Notes: generated by a model not told the origin, from the sequence alone. A stretch of DNA of 64,000 nucleotides from RHKX01 sp046330415 (GCA_046330415.1 JAXLSW010000008.1:124001-188000); one strand, 5' to 3'; positions 1 to 8,854 are shown, counted from the first letter of the stretch. Numbers and translations: made by a program.

Positions 1-24
1 GATCGGGCGCCGCTGGGGCCGCGC

Positions 25-2409
25 CTAGCCCGCGTTCGGCAGCTTGACCTTCGTGCCCTTCGGGGCCTGGGCGATCTGCTTGTCGGTGAACGCCAGCTCC
101 GCCCACTTCTTCTTCGAGAACATCTTCGTCATGTTCGCGAAGTAGGGGGAGGTCGGATCGGTCGCCTGCGAGTAGGTGAGGATCCCCTCGGCGTTCGGCC
201 CCTTGTCGGTCAGCTCGGTCGTCAGCACGATCGAGGAACCCTGGATGACCTCACCGTAGGGAGCGTTCGCCGACGTGCTTCCGTTCGACGAGTTGATGTT
301 CTGGAAGCACTGGCCGCAACCGTGGATCGAGATCCGCTTGTTGCCGCGGGTAGCCACCTGGACACCGCGCAGCGAACTGTCGAGCGGGATGCCGTTGTCA
401 CGCAGCTCCTGCACCGCCCGGCCGAGCGCCTGCACGACGCTTGTGTTGGAGGTGTTGAGCTGGCTCGGTGTCGTCAGCGGGTTGTTCGGGTCGAACGCAT
501 CGGTGAACGCGCTGGCACCGGTCGGCGCGTAACGCGAGAACGCGACCCACAGCCATGCGCCCTTGCTGTCGAGGTTGCCGGTCCGGTCCCAGGCCTGGAT
601 GATCGGGCAGGCCTCGGTGACGTCCACGGTGCGCCCGTCGGGGATCGTGATCGACGGGTTCGCCTGGCACATCGACACCACCTGGGAGCCGAGCAGCTCA
701 CCCTGGTAGCTGCGGTCGTTCTCCCAGAGCTTTTGCAGCTTCGGCACGTTGAACTTGGTGCCGTTGTTGAGCGCGTCCTGGACCATCAGGTTGCCCTGGC
801 GGGTCCGGAACGCCTGCTGGGTGCCCTCGAGGCCGATCAGCGGCGTGATCCCTGTGATCGGCGCGTTCGGGTTGGCGAGCCAGTAGGAGTCGTTGGAGTT
901 CTCGACGTAGTCCTTGCGGGTGATGGTCGGCATCTGATCTGCCGGCAGCAGCCCGTCGGGCGTGCAGCTCGACTTCGAGCCGTCGAGCGTGATCACGCGC
1001 GCCGCCTGGTAGACGATCGTCGGCGTGCCGGCCGGCGTGCAGGTGTCGATCAGCGACTTCGGGACGTTCGAGTAGCGCCCGACGTCCGCGTACATCGCGT
1101 TGCCCTTGCTGTCGGTCGCGATCGTGTTGAAGAACGGCACCGCGCGGCCCTTCTTCTCGACCTTGAGCAGGTCCTTGACGGAATCCGCCTGGCCCATCTT
1201 CAGGTACTGGTCGACGACGTTGGTGTTGTCGAGGTTCGCGTCGGTGAGCACGTAGGCGGTGGAGTCGGTCCACAGGTAGCCCGCGTCGGGAACGTTCGCC
1301 ACGAGCCCGAACTCGGTCCCGTAGTAGGTGTGCGGGGTGCCGTTGATGTCGACGGTCGTCCGCGTCATCGGGATCGTCTGCCCGTCGACGATGTAGCTGG
1401 TGGGATCGCCGGGAGCGAGCTGGAGCTGGCGAACGATGAAGCGGCGGCCCGTCGAGACGGTGTGGGTCCAGGCCATCTTGTCGTTGAAGCCGACGCCGAT
1501 CAGCGGCAGACCACCGAGGGCGCCACCCATCACGTCGTACTTGCCGTCGACCTCGAGGTGAGCCATCCAGAAGCGGTCGATGCCGCGCCACGGGAAGTGC
1601 GGGTTCGCGAGCAGGACGCCGCCCTTCTTCTTGGTCGCGTCCTTGCCGAAGGCGAGGCCGTTGGAGCCGAGGTCCGACTCGCCGGCGAGATCGCCGACCT
1701 GCTCGCGCAGGGAGGGGATGTCGACATCGGCGTCGGCGGCATCGGTGCCGTCGGGAGCCCCGAGCTCCTCGCTGTCGGCGTTGCCGCCGCCGCTCGGCGG
1801 CTGCGCGTCGTAGAGGCCGGAGATGAAGCGCCCGCTGGAGGCGCCGATCTCGATCTGCAACCCGCGCAGGAGCAGGTCGTCGTAGCTGATCGGCTTGACC
1901 CAGGGCTGGCCCTTGCAGGTGGGGTCCTTGACCTTGTTCTTCTTCAGGTAGGCGTTGTAGCCCGCGACCCAGCCCTTGAAGAGGTCCTTGGCGTTCTTGC
2001 TGAAGCCCTTGTCGACCGCCTTGGTGAGCTTCGCCGCCTGCACCCACTTCCAGAAGCCGTCCGACTTCGGGTTCGGGTCGACGGTGCCGTTGGAGTAGTA
2101 GTAGGAGAAGCCGTCGGCGCCGAAGTACTTGGTGCGCTCACCGCGGACGGTCGTGATCGCGTCCGCGAACAGGCAGAGGTTGTCCTGCGCGTAGGAGTAG
2201 CCCTGGCCGTATCCGAGCGAGAGGAAGTTGCCCGCGTCGATGTGCGGGATCCCCGCCTTGTCGCGCGTCACCTCGACGTCGTACTTCGACTTCTTCGCGG
2301 AGGCGGCAACTGGCGCGACCAGCACCGCGGCTGCGAGCGCGATGAGCGCGAAGGTGAACGCGACGAGGGTGGACGGACGACGGCTGAAGGTGATGGCTCT
2401 CTCTCCCAT
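25..2409 (-). CDS. Secreted penicillin/aculeacin acylase family protein (peptidase S45)
   Basis: A 794-residue Ntn-hydrolase precursor that would cleave an amide bond, removing an acyl chain from a substrate outside the cell. Residues 10-38 form an Arg-led hydrophobic signal peptide. The family opening VEVTRDKAGIPHI follows at about 45-57. The predicted autocatalytic nucleophile is Ser249 in DLGSNGLAFG, so the chain should split into a small alpha and a large beta subunit. Further beta-subunit hallmarks are the ANPHFPW stretch and SNDSYWLANP. The latter pattern resembles the aculeacin A acylase/AHL acylase (PvdQ-like) branch more than true penicillin G acylases, but the substrate cannot be read from sequence. 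A 10-residue acidic linker (DAADADVD) sits just before the cleavage point. The ATG start is chosen because a TAGATT -10-like element lies 8 nt upstream. The next gene upstream (glycosidase-like) is also secreted and codirectional, ending 21 bp before. Confidence 0.9.
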   Translation of the reverse strand: MGERAITFSRRPSTLVAFTFALIALAAAVLVAPVAASAKKSKYDVEVTRDKAGIPHIDAGNFLSLGYGQGYSYAQDNLCLFADAITTVRGERTKYFGADGFSYYYSNGTVDPNPKSDGFWKWVQAAKLTKAVDKGFSKNAKDLFKGWVAGYNAYLKKNKVKDPTCKGQPWVKPISYDDLLLRGLQIEIGASSGRFISGLYDAQPPSGGGNADSEELGAPDGTDAADADVDIPSLREQVGDLAGESDLGSNGLAFGKDATKKKGGVLLANPHFPWRGIDRFWMAHLEVDGKYDVMGGALGGLPLIGVGFNDKMAWTHTVSTGRRFIVRQLQLAPGDPTSYIVDGQTIPMTRTTVDINGTPHTYYGTEFGLVANVPDAGYLWTDSTAYVLTDANLDNTNVVDQYLKMGQADSVKDLLKVEKKGRAVPFFNTIATDSKGNAMYADVGRYSNVPKSLIDTCTPAGTPTIVYQAARVITLDGSKSSCTPDGLLPADQMPTITRKDYVENSNDSYWLANPNAPITGITPLIGLEGTQQAFRTRQGNLMVQDALNNGTKFNVPKLQKLWENDRSYQGELLGSQVVSMCQANPSITIPDGRTVDVTEACPIIQAWDRTGNLDSKGAWLWVAFSRYAPTGASAFTDAFDPNNPLTTPSQLNTSNTSVVQALGRAVQELRDNGIPLDSSLRGVQVATRGNKRISIHGCGQCFQNINSSNGSTSANAPYGEVIQGSSIVLTTELTDKGPNAEGILTYSQATDPTSPYFANMTKMFSKKKWAELAFTDKQIAQAPKGTKVKLPNAG

Positions 2410-2417
2410 AGCGGGGA

Positions 2418-2423
2418 AATCTA
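2418..2423 (-). promoter_or_regulatory. -10-like element TAGATT for the acylase gene
   Basis: On the minus strand TAGATT lies 8 nt before the ATG at 2409, with no Shine-Dalgarno between. This fits a leaderless or near-leaderless transcript. Confidence 0.45.
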
Positions 2424-2430
2424 GCGAGCG

Positions 2431-4074
2431 TCAGCGCAGCGTGAGCCAGCTCTCGCAACCACCCCGGCCGGGGACTGTGCAGGGCTTCGTCCGCGCGATC
2501 GCCTGACCGGCGACCCCGCGCTTCTTGAAACGGATCCGCACCGTCTCGCTCTCCCCGCGCGCGACTTCGAAGCGCTCCTTGCCGAGCGCCTCGGGACGCT
2601 TCGCCTTCTTCCGGCGAACCGTCTTGGCGAAGGCGCGCATCACCTTGACCTTCCCCGCGCAGACCGCGGCCGGGCTCGCGGGCGGACAGCTCAGGGACAG
2701 CTTCAGCTTCTTCCGCGACCGCTTGCCGCTCCGCTCGAGCTCGACGAGGTCGGGCTCGGCGAAGATCGGTGTCGGGCCGACCTCGAGCGGAGCGAGACGG
2801 ACGTGTGCCGGGGCACCGGCGGCAGCGGTCACGAGCGCGGTGCTGGCCTCGATCCCGAGCTCGTCGCCGATACGCGCCGGCCCCGGGTCCGCCCACGCGG
2901 CCGCGATCGGTCCCTGGGGGCGCTCGAAGCGGTAGCCCCAAGCGTCGCCGCCGACGTCGAGCCGCGTCGCCGACGTCGCGCCGGCCAGCTGGGAGCTGAC
3001 GGTCCGAAACGACGAGCGCGCCAGGTGCGGCGTCGTCGCGTCCCAGTCGAAGAGGCCGACCGCGTTGTTGTCGCCGTTGCCGAGGTAGGAGCTGAAGACG
3101 GTGAAGGCGGACCCCTCACCGGCGGCGGTGATCAGCAGGCGCGCGGTCTCCGCCGCGAAGTCCTCCTCGTAGAAGGGGCGCTTGTCCTTGTAGCGATGCG
3201 CGACCTCCCACGTCTCCACCGGGACCGTGATCCCGTGCGAGCGCACGTACTCGTACATCTCGGGGAGCCCTCGCCATGGCCCGTAGTAGTGGAGCTGGAA
3301 GGCGTCGTAGTAGCTCTGATTGGCGACGGCTCCCGCGAAGAACGCCACGGCTCGCTTCACCCGCGAGTCGTTGACGTAGTTGGTGAGCGAGGCCATGTCG
3401 GTGACGGGCGCGCCGCCACCGAGCTCGTTGGCCTGAGTCTCCTGCGCGAGCGCGATCGCCTCCCCGTAGCGGCCCTGCTCGTAGAGGTCGGTGACCATGA
3501 CCGCGGTCGTCGTCCCGCTCGCCATCGTGCCGTCGAGGATCTCGGCGTCGGGATCGCCGGCGCGAAGCGCGGCCGCCGAGCGGCGCAGCAGCTCGAAGTA
3601 GTCGTCGGCGGTCCCGTCGAAGTGCGCCTGGGAGGCGGCCTCGTTGTCGATCGCGTAACTGCGGACACGCCCGTCGAGGTAGTGGGCGAGCTGCGTGAGC
3701 AGGCTCAGGTACTCGTCGAGCTCGGCTCCCGCGGGCAGGAAGGAGTCTTGGTCGGGAGAGGTCGTCGGGCGGACGCGGACGCCGAGCGTGATCCCACAGG
3801 CGCGCCCCGGTTCGATCCGGCTGTCGATCGCGGCCGTGTTGAGGGTGCCGTCGTTGCGCTCGATCAGCCCGCGGCTCAGGAACACGGAGGCCGCCACCGA
3901 GCCGTCCTCGCGCAGCCGGTCGCAGAACGCAGGCGTCGTGATCGGGTCGATCTGCGCGCCGAGGAGGGCTCCGCCGGTGAGCTCGCGGCTCTCCGCTCCC
4001 GATGCGGGTGCGGCGGCGCCGAGCAGCGCGGCAATCGCGGCGGCGAGCACGACCCCTCTGACGATGCCTCCCAT
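2431..4074 (-). CDS. Secreted glycoside-hydrolase-like (clan GH-A fold) protein with lysine-rich tail
   Basis: 547 residues. A signal peptide (about 1-27) precedes a TIM-barrel-like domain. Asn144-Glu145 in SYAIDNEA matches the conserved Asn-Glu acid/base pair of clan GH-A, and Glu287 in VPVETWE about 140 residues later suits the nucleophile. HYYGPWRG just before it also looks like a barrel strand of this clan (GH39/GH5 style). No precise family or substrate can be assigned. The C-terminus (about 440-547) is a separate beta-rich domain full of Lys/Arg (KRSRKKLKLSL) with paired Cys residues, as in other secreted proteins of this window. The frame is open further upstream, but the ATG at 4074 is preferred because GGAGGGG lies directly before it and a signal peptide begins there. 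GTG at 4077 is an alternative. Confidence 0.7.
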   Translation of the reverse strand: MGGIVRGVVLAAAIAALLGAAAPASGAESRELTGGALLGAQIDPITTPAFCDRLREDGSVAASVFLSRGLIERNDGTLNTAAIDSRIEPGRACGITLGVRVRPTTSPDQDSFLPAGAELDEYLSLLTQLAHYLDGRVRSYAIDNEAASQAHFDGTADDYFELLRRSAAALRAGDPDAEILDGTMASGTTTAVMVTDLYEQGRYGEAIALAQETQANELGGGAPVTDMASLTNYVNDSRVKRAVAFFAGAVANQSYYDAFQLHYYGPWRGLPEMYEYVRSHGITVPVETWEVAHRYKDKRPFYEEDFAAETARLLITAAGEGSAFTVFSSYLGNGDNNAVGLFDWDATTPHLARSSFRTVSSQLAGATSATRLDVGGDAWGYRFERPQGPIAAAWADPGPARIGDELGIEASTALVTAAAGAPAHVRLAPLEVGPTPIFAEPDLVELERSGKRSRKKLKLSLSCPPASPAAVCAGKVKVMRAFAKTVRRKKAKRPEALGKERFEVARGESETVRIRFKKRGVAGQAIARTKPCTVPGRGGCESWLTLR

Positions 4075-4280
4075 CACCCCTCCAACAACCGGCGCGCGGG
4101 AGAAGTTGCGCCTCGCGGTCCCCGGTTTCCCCGATTGCCGTTTGGACGTGCGTCTACTCTGGGCATGAGGGGCTTGCGGAGGAGTCCGCGTCTCTCGATG
4201 AGATCCCACGGCGTCCGTGCCGGGCGCCTCCGAACCGAGAAACCGAAGACAACGAGGCAGAGGGCAGAGGTAAACCGCAG

Positions 4281-4709
4281 ATGGTCGAATCCGAGAGCCA
4301 CGGGCATTTTCCCGTCCGCAGGAAGGACGCGGCGCCGGTGCGGCATCCGCAGAGCGAGGAGACACCCGAGGTCCCCGGCATCGAGCGGCTCTCCCATGAG
4401 CCCACGGTGGACGAGGTCGTCTCCTGGGTCGGCTGGAACGCAACCGACGAGAACGGCAAGGTCGTCGGCAAGGTCGAGGACGTCTACGCGGTCGAAGGCC
4501 ACCCCGAGTGGCTCCTGATCAAGCACAAGCGCAGCCACCACTTCCTCGCCCCTCTCGACGAGGCGATCGGCGGCGGCGACCGGGTCTTCCTCCCTTACTC
4601 GGCGGAGGTGATCGAGACCGCGCCCGAGGTCGATCCCGGGGTCGAGGCCAACGAGTTCGTCGTCGCGGCCGCCCGCGACCACTACGTGGCCGCCAAGTCG
4701 AGCGACTGA
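4281..4709 (+). CDS. PRC-barrel domain protein
   Basis: 142 residues, cytoplasmic. Residues about 45-120 read as a PRC-barrel: VVSWVGWNATDENGKVVGKV is followed by a WLLIKHKRSHHFLAP strand and an FLPYSAEVIE strand. PRC barrels bind partner proteins or surfaces (photosynthetic reaction centre H subunit, RimM), and stand-alone actinobacterial versions are mostly uncharacterised. The N-terminal 35 residues are charged and probably disordered. The start at 4281 has AGAGG 11 nt upstream. A 206-bp leader separates it from the divergent glycosidase-like gene. The gene is convergent with the next one, and the two stop codons share one hairpin. Confidence 0.7.
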   Translation: MVESESHGHFPVRRKDAAPVRHPQSEETPEVPGIERLSHEPTVDEVVSWVGWNATDENGKVVGKVEDVYAVEGHPEWLLIKHKRSHHFLAPLDEAIGGGDRVFLPYSAEVIETAPEVDPGVEANEFVVAAARDHYVAAKSSD

Positions 4710-4722
4710 GCCCGGCTCAGTC
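4704..4722. terminator. Bidirectional hairpin containing both stop codons
   Basis: GACTGAGC (4704-4711), loop CCG, GCTCAGTC (4715-4722): a perfect 8-bp stem. The plus-strand TGA (4707-4709) and the minus-strand gene's stop (4717-4719) are both inside the arms. There is no T tract. Confidence 0.5.
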
Positions 4723-5385
4723 CTCGTCGGCTTCCTCGTCCCCGGCGTCGTCTTCTGCGTAGAGGCTCTCTGAGGCGATCTCGCGCAAGCGGCGGTCCCA
4801 GAGCTTGACGTCGAGGAAGATCTCGTCGCCGAACCCCGCGACCGCGTCGACCGCGATCAGCGTGAAGCGCCCCTCGTTGACGGCCGCCTGATCGACGACC
4901 TCGCCCTCGAGCTCGGCGGTCGCTGCGATCGCGCCGCGGACCAGGGGCGTGCCCCAGATCAGCGTCACCTCCCCGCCGCGGCCCCCGTCGGCGTGCCAGG
5001 TGCCGACCACGTCGTCGTTGAGGTCGATCTGCCAGTCGTCGTTGTCCTCCGCGGTGACGTCGGTGAAGTCGACCCAGGGAGTGAGCTGGCCCGGCTCGCC
5101 GTCCTCGGTGCGCAGGAACGAGACGTGGCCGAAGAACTCGGGAACCACCCCGTCGACCTCGCCGGAGCCGCGGCCGATCACCGGGACGTGAGTGCGCCCT
5201 CCCCATGTCCGGTCCGGGAACCAGCGCAGGCTCTCGGCGTCGACCTGGGTCCCCGCCTCGGAGGCGATGTCGCCGCATGCGCCGACGAAGGCCTCGACGA
5301 GGCGCTCCTCCCAGCGTCCGTAGGGGCGACCCTCCTGCGGGGAGTCGGAGATGAAGCGGGGGAAGGGGCGTGCGACGGGTGGCAT
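4717..5385 (-). CDS. Conserved hypothetical acidic protein
   Basis: 222 residues, no signal peptide or membrane segment. It is strongly acidic, ending in a DDAGDEEADED tail. The body alternates short beta-like stretches rich in Trp and Asp (RWFPDRTWGG, DDWQIDLNDD, VTLIWGTPL). I recognise no family. The ATG start is supported by a TAGCCT -10-like hexamer 8 nt upstream, so the mRNA is probably leaderless. It lies downstream of galT on the same strand, separated by a palindrome. Confidence 0.6.
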   Translation of the reverse strand: MPPVARPFPRFISDSPQEGRPYGRWEERLVEAFVGACGDIASEAGTQVDAESLRWFPDRTWGGRTHVPVIGRGSGEVDGVVPEFFGHVSFLRTEDGEPGQLTPWVDFTDVTAEDNDDWQIDLNDDVVGTWHADGGRGGEVTLIWGTPLVRGAIAATAELEGEVVDQAAVNEGRFTLIAVDAVAGFGDEIFLDVKLWDRRLREIASESLYAEDDAGDEEADED

Positions 5386-5393
5386 GGCGGAGC

Positions 5394-5399
5394 AGGCTA
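5394..5399 (-). promoter_or_regulatory. -10-like element TAGCCT for the acidic hypothetical gene
   Basis: TAGCCT on the minus strand, 8 nt before the ATG at 5385. There is no ribosome site between. Confidence 0.45.
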
Positions 5400-5404
5400 G
5401 TGCA

Positions 5405-5419
5405 AGGGGTCAGACCCCT
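5405..5419. repeat. 15-bp palindrome AGGGGTC-A-GACCCCT after galT
   Basis: A perfect 7-bp inverted repeat around one base, immediately past the galT stop. It resembles widespread REP-like GGGGTCnGACCCC motifs and may act as a terminator or boundary. A degenerate relative (GGATCTGACCC) occurs near 58513. Confidence 0.4.
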
Positions 5420-5420
5420 C

Positions 5421-6488
5421 TCAGAGGGCGGTGCGGAGTTGGGCGGCGGCGTCCTCGGGCGCGACCGTGTTCAGGTCCACGCCGGTGCCGAGCTCGATCC
5501 CGCCCTGGGTCGAGGCGCGTGGGGCGATGTCGATGTGCCAGCAGAACTCCTCGGTGCCGCGCGGGGCGGTGCGGATCCAGAGGTTGAGGCCGACCCCGGG
5601 GCCGACCACCTGCGCGAGCGCGCGCAGTCCGCGACCGAGGAGCTCGGCGCCGCGTTCGTCGTCCTCGAAACGGGGCACGGTCGATCGTGGGATCAGTCGC
5701 AGCTCGTAGGGCCAGCGCGACGCCCACGGGCAGACCAGCGCCGCCTCGCCGTCGATGGCGACGAGCCGGTCGCGACGCCGCACCTCCTCGACGAGCACGT
5801 CCTCGAGCAGGTGGGCGCCGGCGGTGCGCTGGTTGTAGGCGGCGAACCGCTCGCGCTCCCGTGCCACCTGCGCTGGGACGAACGGGAGCGCGAGGAGCTG
5901 CGCGTGGGTGTGCTCGAGCGTCGCCCCGGCGCGCGCGCCCTCGTTGACGATCAGGTGGACGAGCGACGCCTCCGCCGAGTGAGCGGCGATGCGCCCTCGC
6001 CACGCCGACATCGCGCCCGCCAGCTCGTCCGGCTCGAGCTCGGCGAGCGAGGCCGCATGGCGCGGCGAGTTGACGATCACCTCGTGGGCCCCGGTGGCCG
6101 GCACGGCGCTGAAGAGGTCGGACTCGGCCGTGCGGGCCGAGGCGAGCAGCGGGTCGGCGGCGCTGGTCAGGCCGGACTCCGAGACGCTCATCGCACCGGC
6201 ATCGTGGTGTGGCGCCGCGCTCGTCAGGGCCGGATAGAGGTTGGGGACCGCGCGCTGCCGCCACCCCGGCGTATCGGGTTCGCCGCCATCGGGCCGGTTC
6301 GCCCACACCTCGGGAGGGGTCTCGCCCTCGTGGCCCTCGCAGAAGGGGCAGCCGCCTGCGTCATCGGCGCGGACGGCGATCCGCTGGGAGGCGAAGGCGT
6401 CGGGACGGCCCTGACGGCCGGGCGCGATCAGCGCCCGCAGCCCCGTGAGCTGGTCGATCCGGAGCTCGGGCGCGGGCGCGTCGCTCAC
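5421..6488 (-). CDS. galT: Galactose-1-phosphate uridylyltransferase
   Basis: 355 residues from the GTG at 6488. It transfers UMP between UDP-glucose and galactose-1-phosphate in the Leloir pathway. It shows the HIT-superfamily features of GalT: a CPFC zinc pair at 47-50, an NLYPAL strand near 83, AHEVIVNSPRH at 134-144, and the nucleotidyl-transfer motif HTHAQ at 193-197 (His195 would carry the UMP). Length is typical. The GTG start lies 10 bp after the slipin stop, so translation is probably coupled. An ATG at 6542 is in frame but would overlap slipin by 44 bp, and the residues it adds do not look like GalT. No galK or galE is nearby, so it could act on a related sugar phosphate. Confidence 0.88.
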   Translation of the reverse strand: MSDAPAPELRIDQLTGLRALIAPGRQGRPDAFASQRIAVRADDAGGCPFCEGHEGETPPEVWANRPDGGEPDTPGWRQRAVPNLYPALTSAAPHHDAGAMSVSESGLTSAADPLLASARTAESDLFSAVPATGAHEVIVNSPRHAASLAELEPDELAGAMSAWRGRIAAHSAEASLVHLIVNEGARAGATLEHTHAQLLALPFVPAQVARERERFAAYNQRTAGAHLLEDVLVEEVRRRDRLVAIDGEAALVCPWASRWPYELRLIPRSTVPRFEDDERGAELLGRGLRALAQVVGPGVGLNLWIRTAPRGTEEFCWHIDIAPRASTQGGIELGTGVDLNTVAPEDAAAQLRTAL

Positions 6489-6498
6489 GCGGGTGCGC

Positions 6499-7458
6499 TC
6501 AGGCTCCCGGCGCAGGCGGAGGCAGGGCGTCCGGACCGTCACCCAGCGGCGGCGGCTCGGCCGGCTCGTTGCCGGGACCTGGGTCCTTGCCGAGCGCCGG
6601 AGCGCCGGTGTCGGGATCGATCTCCGGCATGTCCGGCATGTCGGTGAGATCCGGCATCGGGCCGCGCGGCGGCTTCGGCCGCGCGCGGTCGCCCCCGTCC
6701 TCGTCGCCGCCGGTCCACTTGCTGAAGGCGTTCATCAGCTCGATCGGCAGCGGGAAGACGATCGTCGTGTTCTGGTTGACGCCCATCTGCAGCAGCGTCT
6801 GCAGGTAGCGGAGCTGCAGCGTCGCCGGGTTCTGGCTGATGATGTCGGCGGCGTCGGAGAGCTTCTGGGCGGCCTGGTACTCGCCCTCGGAGCCGATGAT
6901 CTTGGCGCGCCGCTCGCGCTCGGCCTGCGCCTGCAGGGCGATCGCCCGCTGCATGTCCTGCGGCAGCTCGACGTCCTTGACCTCGACGGTCGAGACCTTG
7001 ATCCCCCACGGTTCCGTCTGGTCGTCGATGATCGCCTGCAGCTCCTGGTTGAGCCGCTCGCGCTCGGTCAGGAGCGCGTCGAGCTCAGCCTTGCCGAGTA
7101 CCGAGCGGAGCGTCGTCTGCGCGATCTGGGAGGTCGCGATCAGGTAGTTCTCCACCTCGGTGATCGCCTTGTTCGGCTCGATCACCCGGAAGTAGGCGAC
7201 GGCGTTGACCCGGACCGTGACGTTGTCCTTGGTGATGACCTCCTGCGGCGGCACGTTCAGCGTCACCGTCCGCAGGTCCACCCGGACCATCTGGTCGACG
7301 ATCGGAATCAGGAACCGCAGACCGGGGCCCTTGAGCGCGATGAGACGGCCGAGCCGGAAGACCACGCCCCGCTCGTACTCACGCAGGATCCGGATCGCCG
7401 AGGCCCAGATGAAGAGCGCCCCGAGGACGACGATGCCGACGACGATCAGTCCTGCCAA
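6499..7458 (-). CDS. SPFH/Band 7 (stomatin-like, slipin) membrane protein
   Basis: 319 residues. One N-terminal membrane segment (about 3-22) is followed by a full SPFH/band-7 domain: EYERGVVFRLGRL, GPGLRFLIPIVDQM, RTVTLNVPPQEVITKDNV, a coiled-coil-like stretch rich in Ala/Glu with QAQAERERRAKII, and an oligomerisation tail LQTLLQMGVNQN. The last about 80 residues are Pro/Gly/Asp-rich and disordered. Slipins organise membrane microdomains and are paired with NfeD proteases across bacteria and archaea. Here the nfeD gene sits 3 bp upstream, the canonical operon. Confidence 0.92.
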   Translation of the reverse strand: MAGLIVVGIVVLGALFIWASAIRILREYERGVVFRLGRLIALKGPGLRFLIPIVDQMVRVDLRTVTLNVPPQEVITKDNVTVRVNAVAYFRVIEPNKAITEVENYLIATSQIAQTTLRSVLGKAELDALLTERERLNQELQAIIDDQTEPWGIKVSTVEVKDVELPQDMQRAIALQAQAERERRAKIIGSEGEYQAAQKLSDAADIISQNPATLQLRYLQTLLQMGVNQNTTIVFPLPIELMNAFSKWTGGDEDGGDRARPKPPRGPMPDLTDMPDMPEIDPDTGAPALGKDPGPGNEPAEPPPLGDGPDALPPPAPGA

Positions 7459-7461
7459 AGC

Positions 7462-8787
7462 TCAGCTCTCCTCGGGTTCGGTGTCAGGCTCCTCGACGGG
7501 TGTGACCGCGAGGGTCAGGCCGTCGATCGAGTCGACCCTGACTCTATACCCGGCCTCGATCGGGGCCTCGAGATCGGTGGGGTGCGCGCGCCACAGCGCC
7601 CCATCGACGAACACCTGCCCAACTGGATCGAGTGCGACCCGGACGTCACCGAGCGCTCCGATGAGGTCCTCCTCGCCGGTCGCGAAGGGCTGCTTGCCCG
7701 CGGCGTGCACGCGCTGTCCGGCGAAGGCGACGAACCCGCCGATCCCGAGGGCGATGACGATCACCAGCAACGGGCTGACCCCGCCCTCGTCACCGTCGGC
7801 GTCGTAGAGCAGGAGCCCACCGGCGACCAGCGCGCCGACGCCGAGGATCCCCAGCCATCCACCCGGCACATGCGCCTCGGCGATGAGGAGCACCGCGGCG
7901 AGCACGAGCAGGAGGATCCCGATCACGGTGACCGGCAGCTGCATCGAGCCGAAGATGCCGAGCAGCAGCGCGACCACCCCGATCGTGCCGGGGATGAAGC
8001 TACCCGGCGCGAAGATCTCCAGGGCGATGCCGGCGATCCCGATCAGCAGCAGCAGGAAGGCCACGTTCGGGTCGGTGATGATCTGCAGGAGGTCGTAGCG
8101 GAACGGCATGTCGCGCTCCTCGACCGTGTAACCGCTCGTGTCCAGCGTCTGCGCCTTTGGTCCCTTCACCTCGAAGCCGTCGAGATCCTCGAGCAGCGCG
8201 CTCTGGTCGGGGGAGACGAGGTCGATCAGCCCCGCGTCCAGCGCCTCCTGGGCGGTGACGTTGGTCGCCTCGCGGACCATCTCCTCGGCGAGCTCGGGGT
8301 TGCGATCGTGGCTGTCGGCGAGCGCCCGCACGAACGCCGAGGCGTCGTTGGTGACCTTGCGCCCCAGCGTGTCCTCGAGGTCCTCGCCGGTCGAGGAGAT
8401 CGGGGAGGCCGAGCCGATGTTGGTCTCCGGAGCCATCGCCGCGACATCGGCCGCCTGGGTGACGAAGAGCCCGGCCGATGCTGCGCGCGCCCCGTTCGGC
8501 GAGACGTAGACGACGACCGGCATCGGCGCGGCGATGATGTCCTTGACGATCTCGCGCATCGAGGAGTCGAGACCACCCGGCGTGTCGAGGCGGACGATGA
8601 CCAGGGGCGCGTCGTCGTCGGCGGCATCGTCGAGCGCGCTACCCATCCACGCCTCGGTCGCCGGGGAGATCTCGCCGTCGAGCTCGATCGAAGGGACCGT
8701 CTGCGACTCGGCGGGGGCACCGGCCGGAAGCAGGAGCAGGGTCGCTCCGAGGAGGGCGATCGCGGCGAAGAGGATCCTGCGGGCCAC
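7462..8787 (-). CDS. NfeD-family membrane serine protease (ClpP-like domain plus NfeD)
   Basis: 441 residues. A signal peptide (about 1-26) leads a ClpP-class protease domain (about 30-220). RLDTPGGLDSSM forms the oxyanion loop and the Ser in ARAASAGLF is the nucleophile of the expected Ser-Lys dyad. Four to six membrane segments follow (about 230-370), then a C-terminal OB-fold NfeD domain (GDVRVALDPVGQVFVDGALWRA). Homologues (PH1510) cleave the hydrophobic tail of their partner stomatin. The partner gene follows 3 bp downstream. The GTG start is chosen over an upstream ATG (8838) because the signal peptide starts there and a GATAAT hexamer lies 6 nt upstream. Confidence 0.9.
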   Translation of the reverse strand: MARRILFAAIALLGATLLLLPAGAPAESQTVPSIELDGEISPATEAWMGSALDDAADDDAPLVIVRLDTPGGLDSSMREIVKDIIAAPMPVVVYVSPNGARAASAGLFVTQAADVAAMAPETNIGSASPISSTGEDLEDTLGRKVTNDASAFVRALADSHDRNPELAEEMVREATNVTAQEALDAGLIDLVSPDQSALLEDLDGFEVKGPKAQTLDTSGYTVEERDMPFRYDLLQIITDPNVAFLLLLIGIAGIALEIFAPGSFIPGTIGVVALLLGIFGSMQLPVTVIGILLLVLAAVLLIAEAHVPGGWLGILGVGALVAGGLLLYDADGDEGGVSPLLVIVIALGIGGFVAFAGQRVHAAGKQPFATGEEDLIGALGDVRVALDPVGQVFVDGALWRAHPTDLEAPIEAGYRVRVDSIDGLTLAVTPVEEPDTEPEES

Positions 8788-8793
8788 GGGTTG

Positions 8794-8799
8794 ATTATC
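8794..8799 (-). promoter_or_regulatory. -10 element GATAAT for the nfeD-slipin-galT operon
   Basis: GATAAT on the minus strand, 6 nt before the GTG at 8787. It differs from TATAAT only in its first base. Spacing implies a leaderless mRNA starting at the GTG. Confidence 0.55.
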
Positions 8800-8854
8800 G
8801 GCTGGCCGCGGACGGGCGGCAAGCGGGACGCTCAGCACCGGCGCTCAGCCCGGC

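Noticed and set aside
322..2424. 700-residue plus-strand open frame opposite the acylase
   Set aside because: It is Arg/Val/Asp-rich with no domain, and is the antisense shadow of a well-supported gene in GC-rich DNA.
4164..4280. Possible leaderless small ORF (MRGLRRSPRLSM...) after TACTCT at 4154
   Set aside because: It runs into the PRC-barrel gene in another frame and is only Arg-rich; more likely the leader of that gene.
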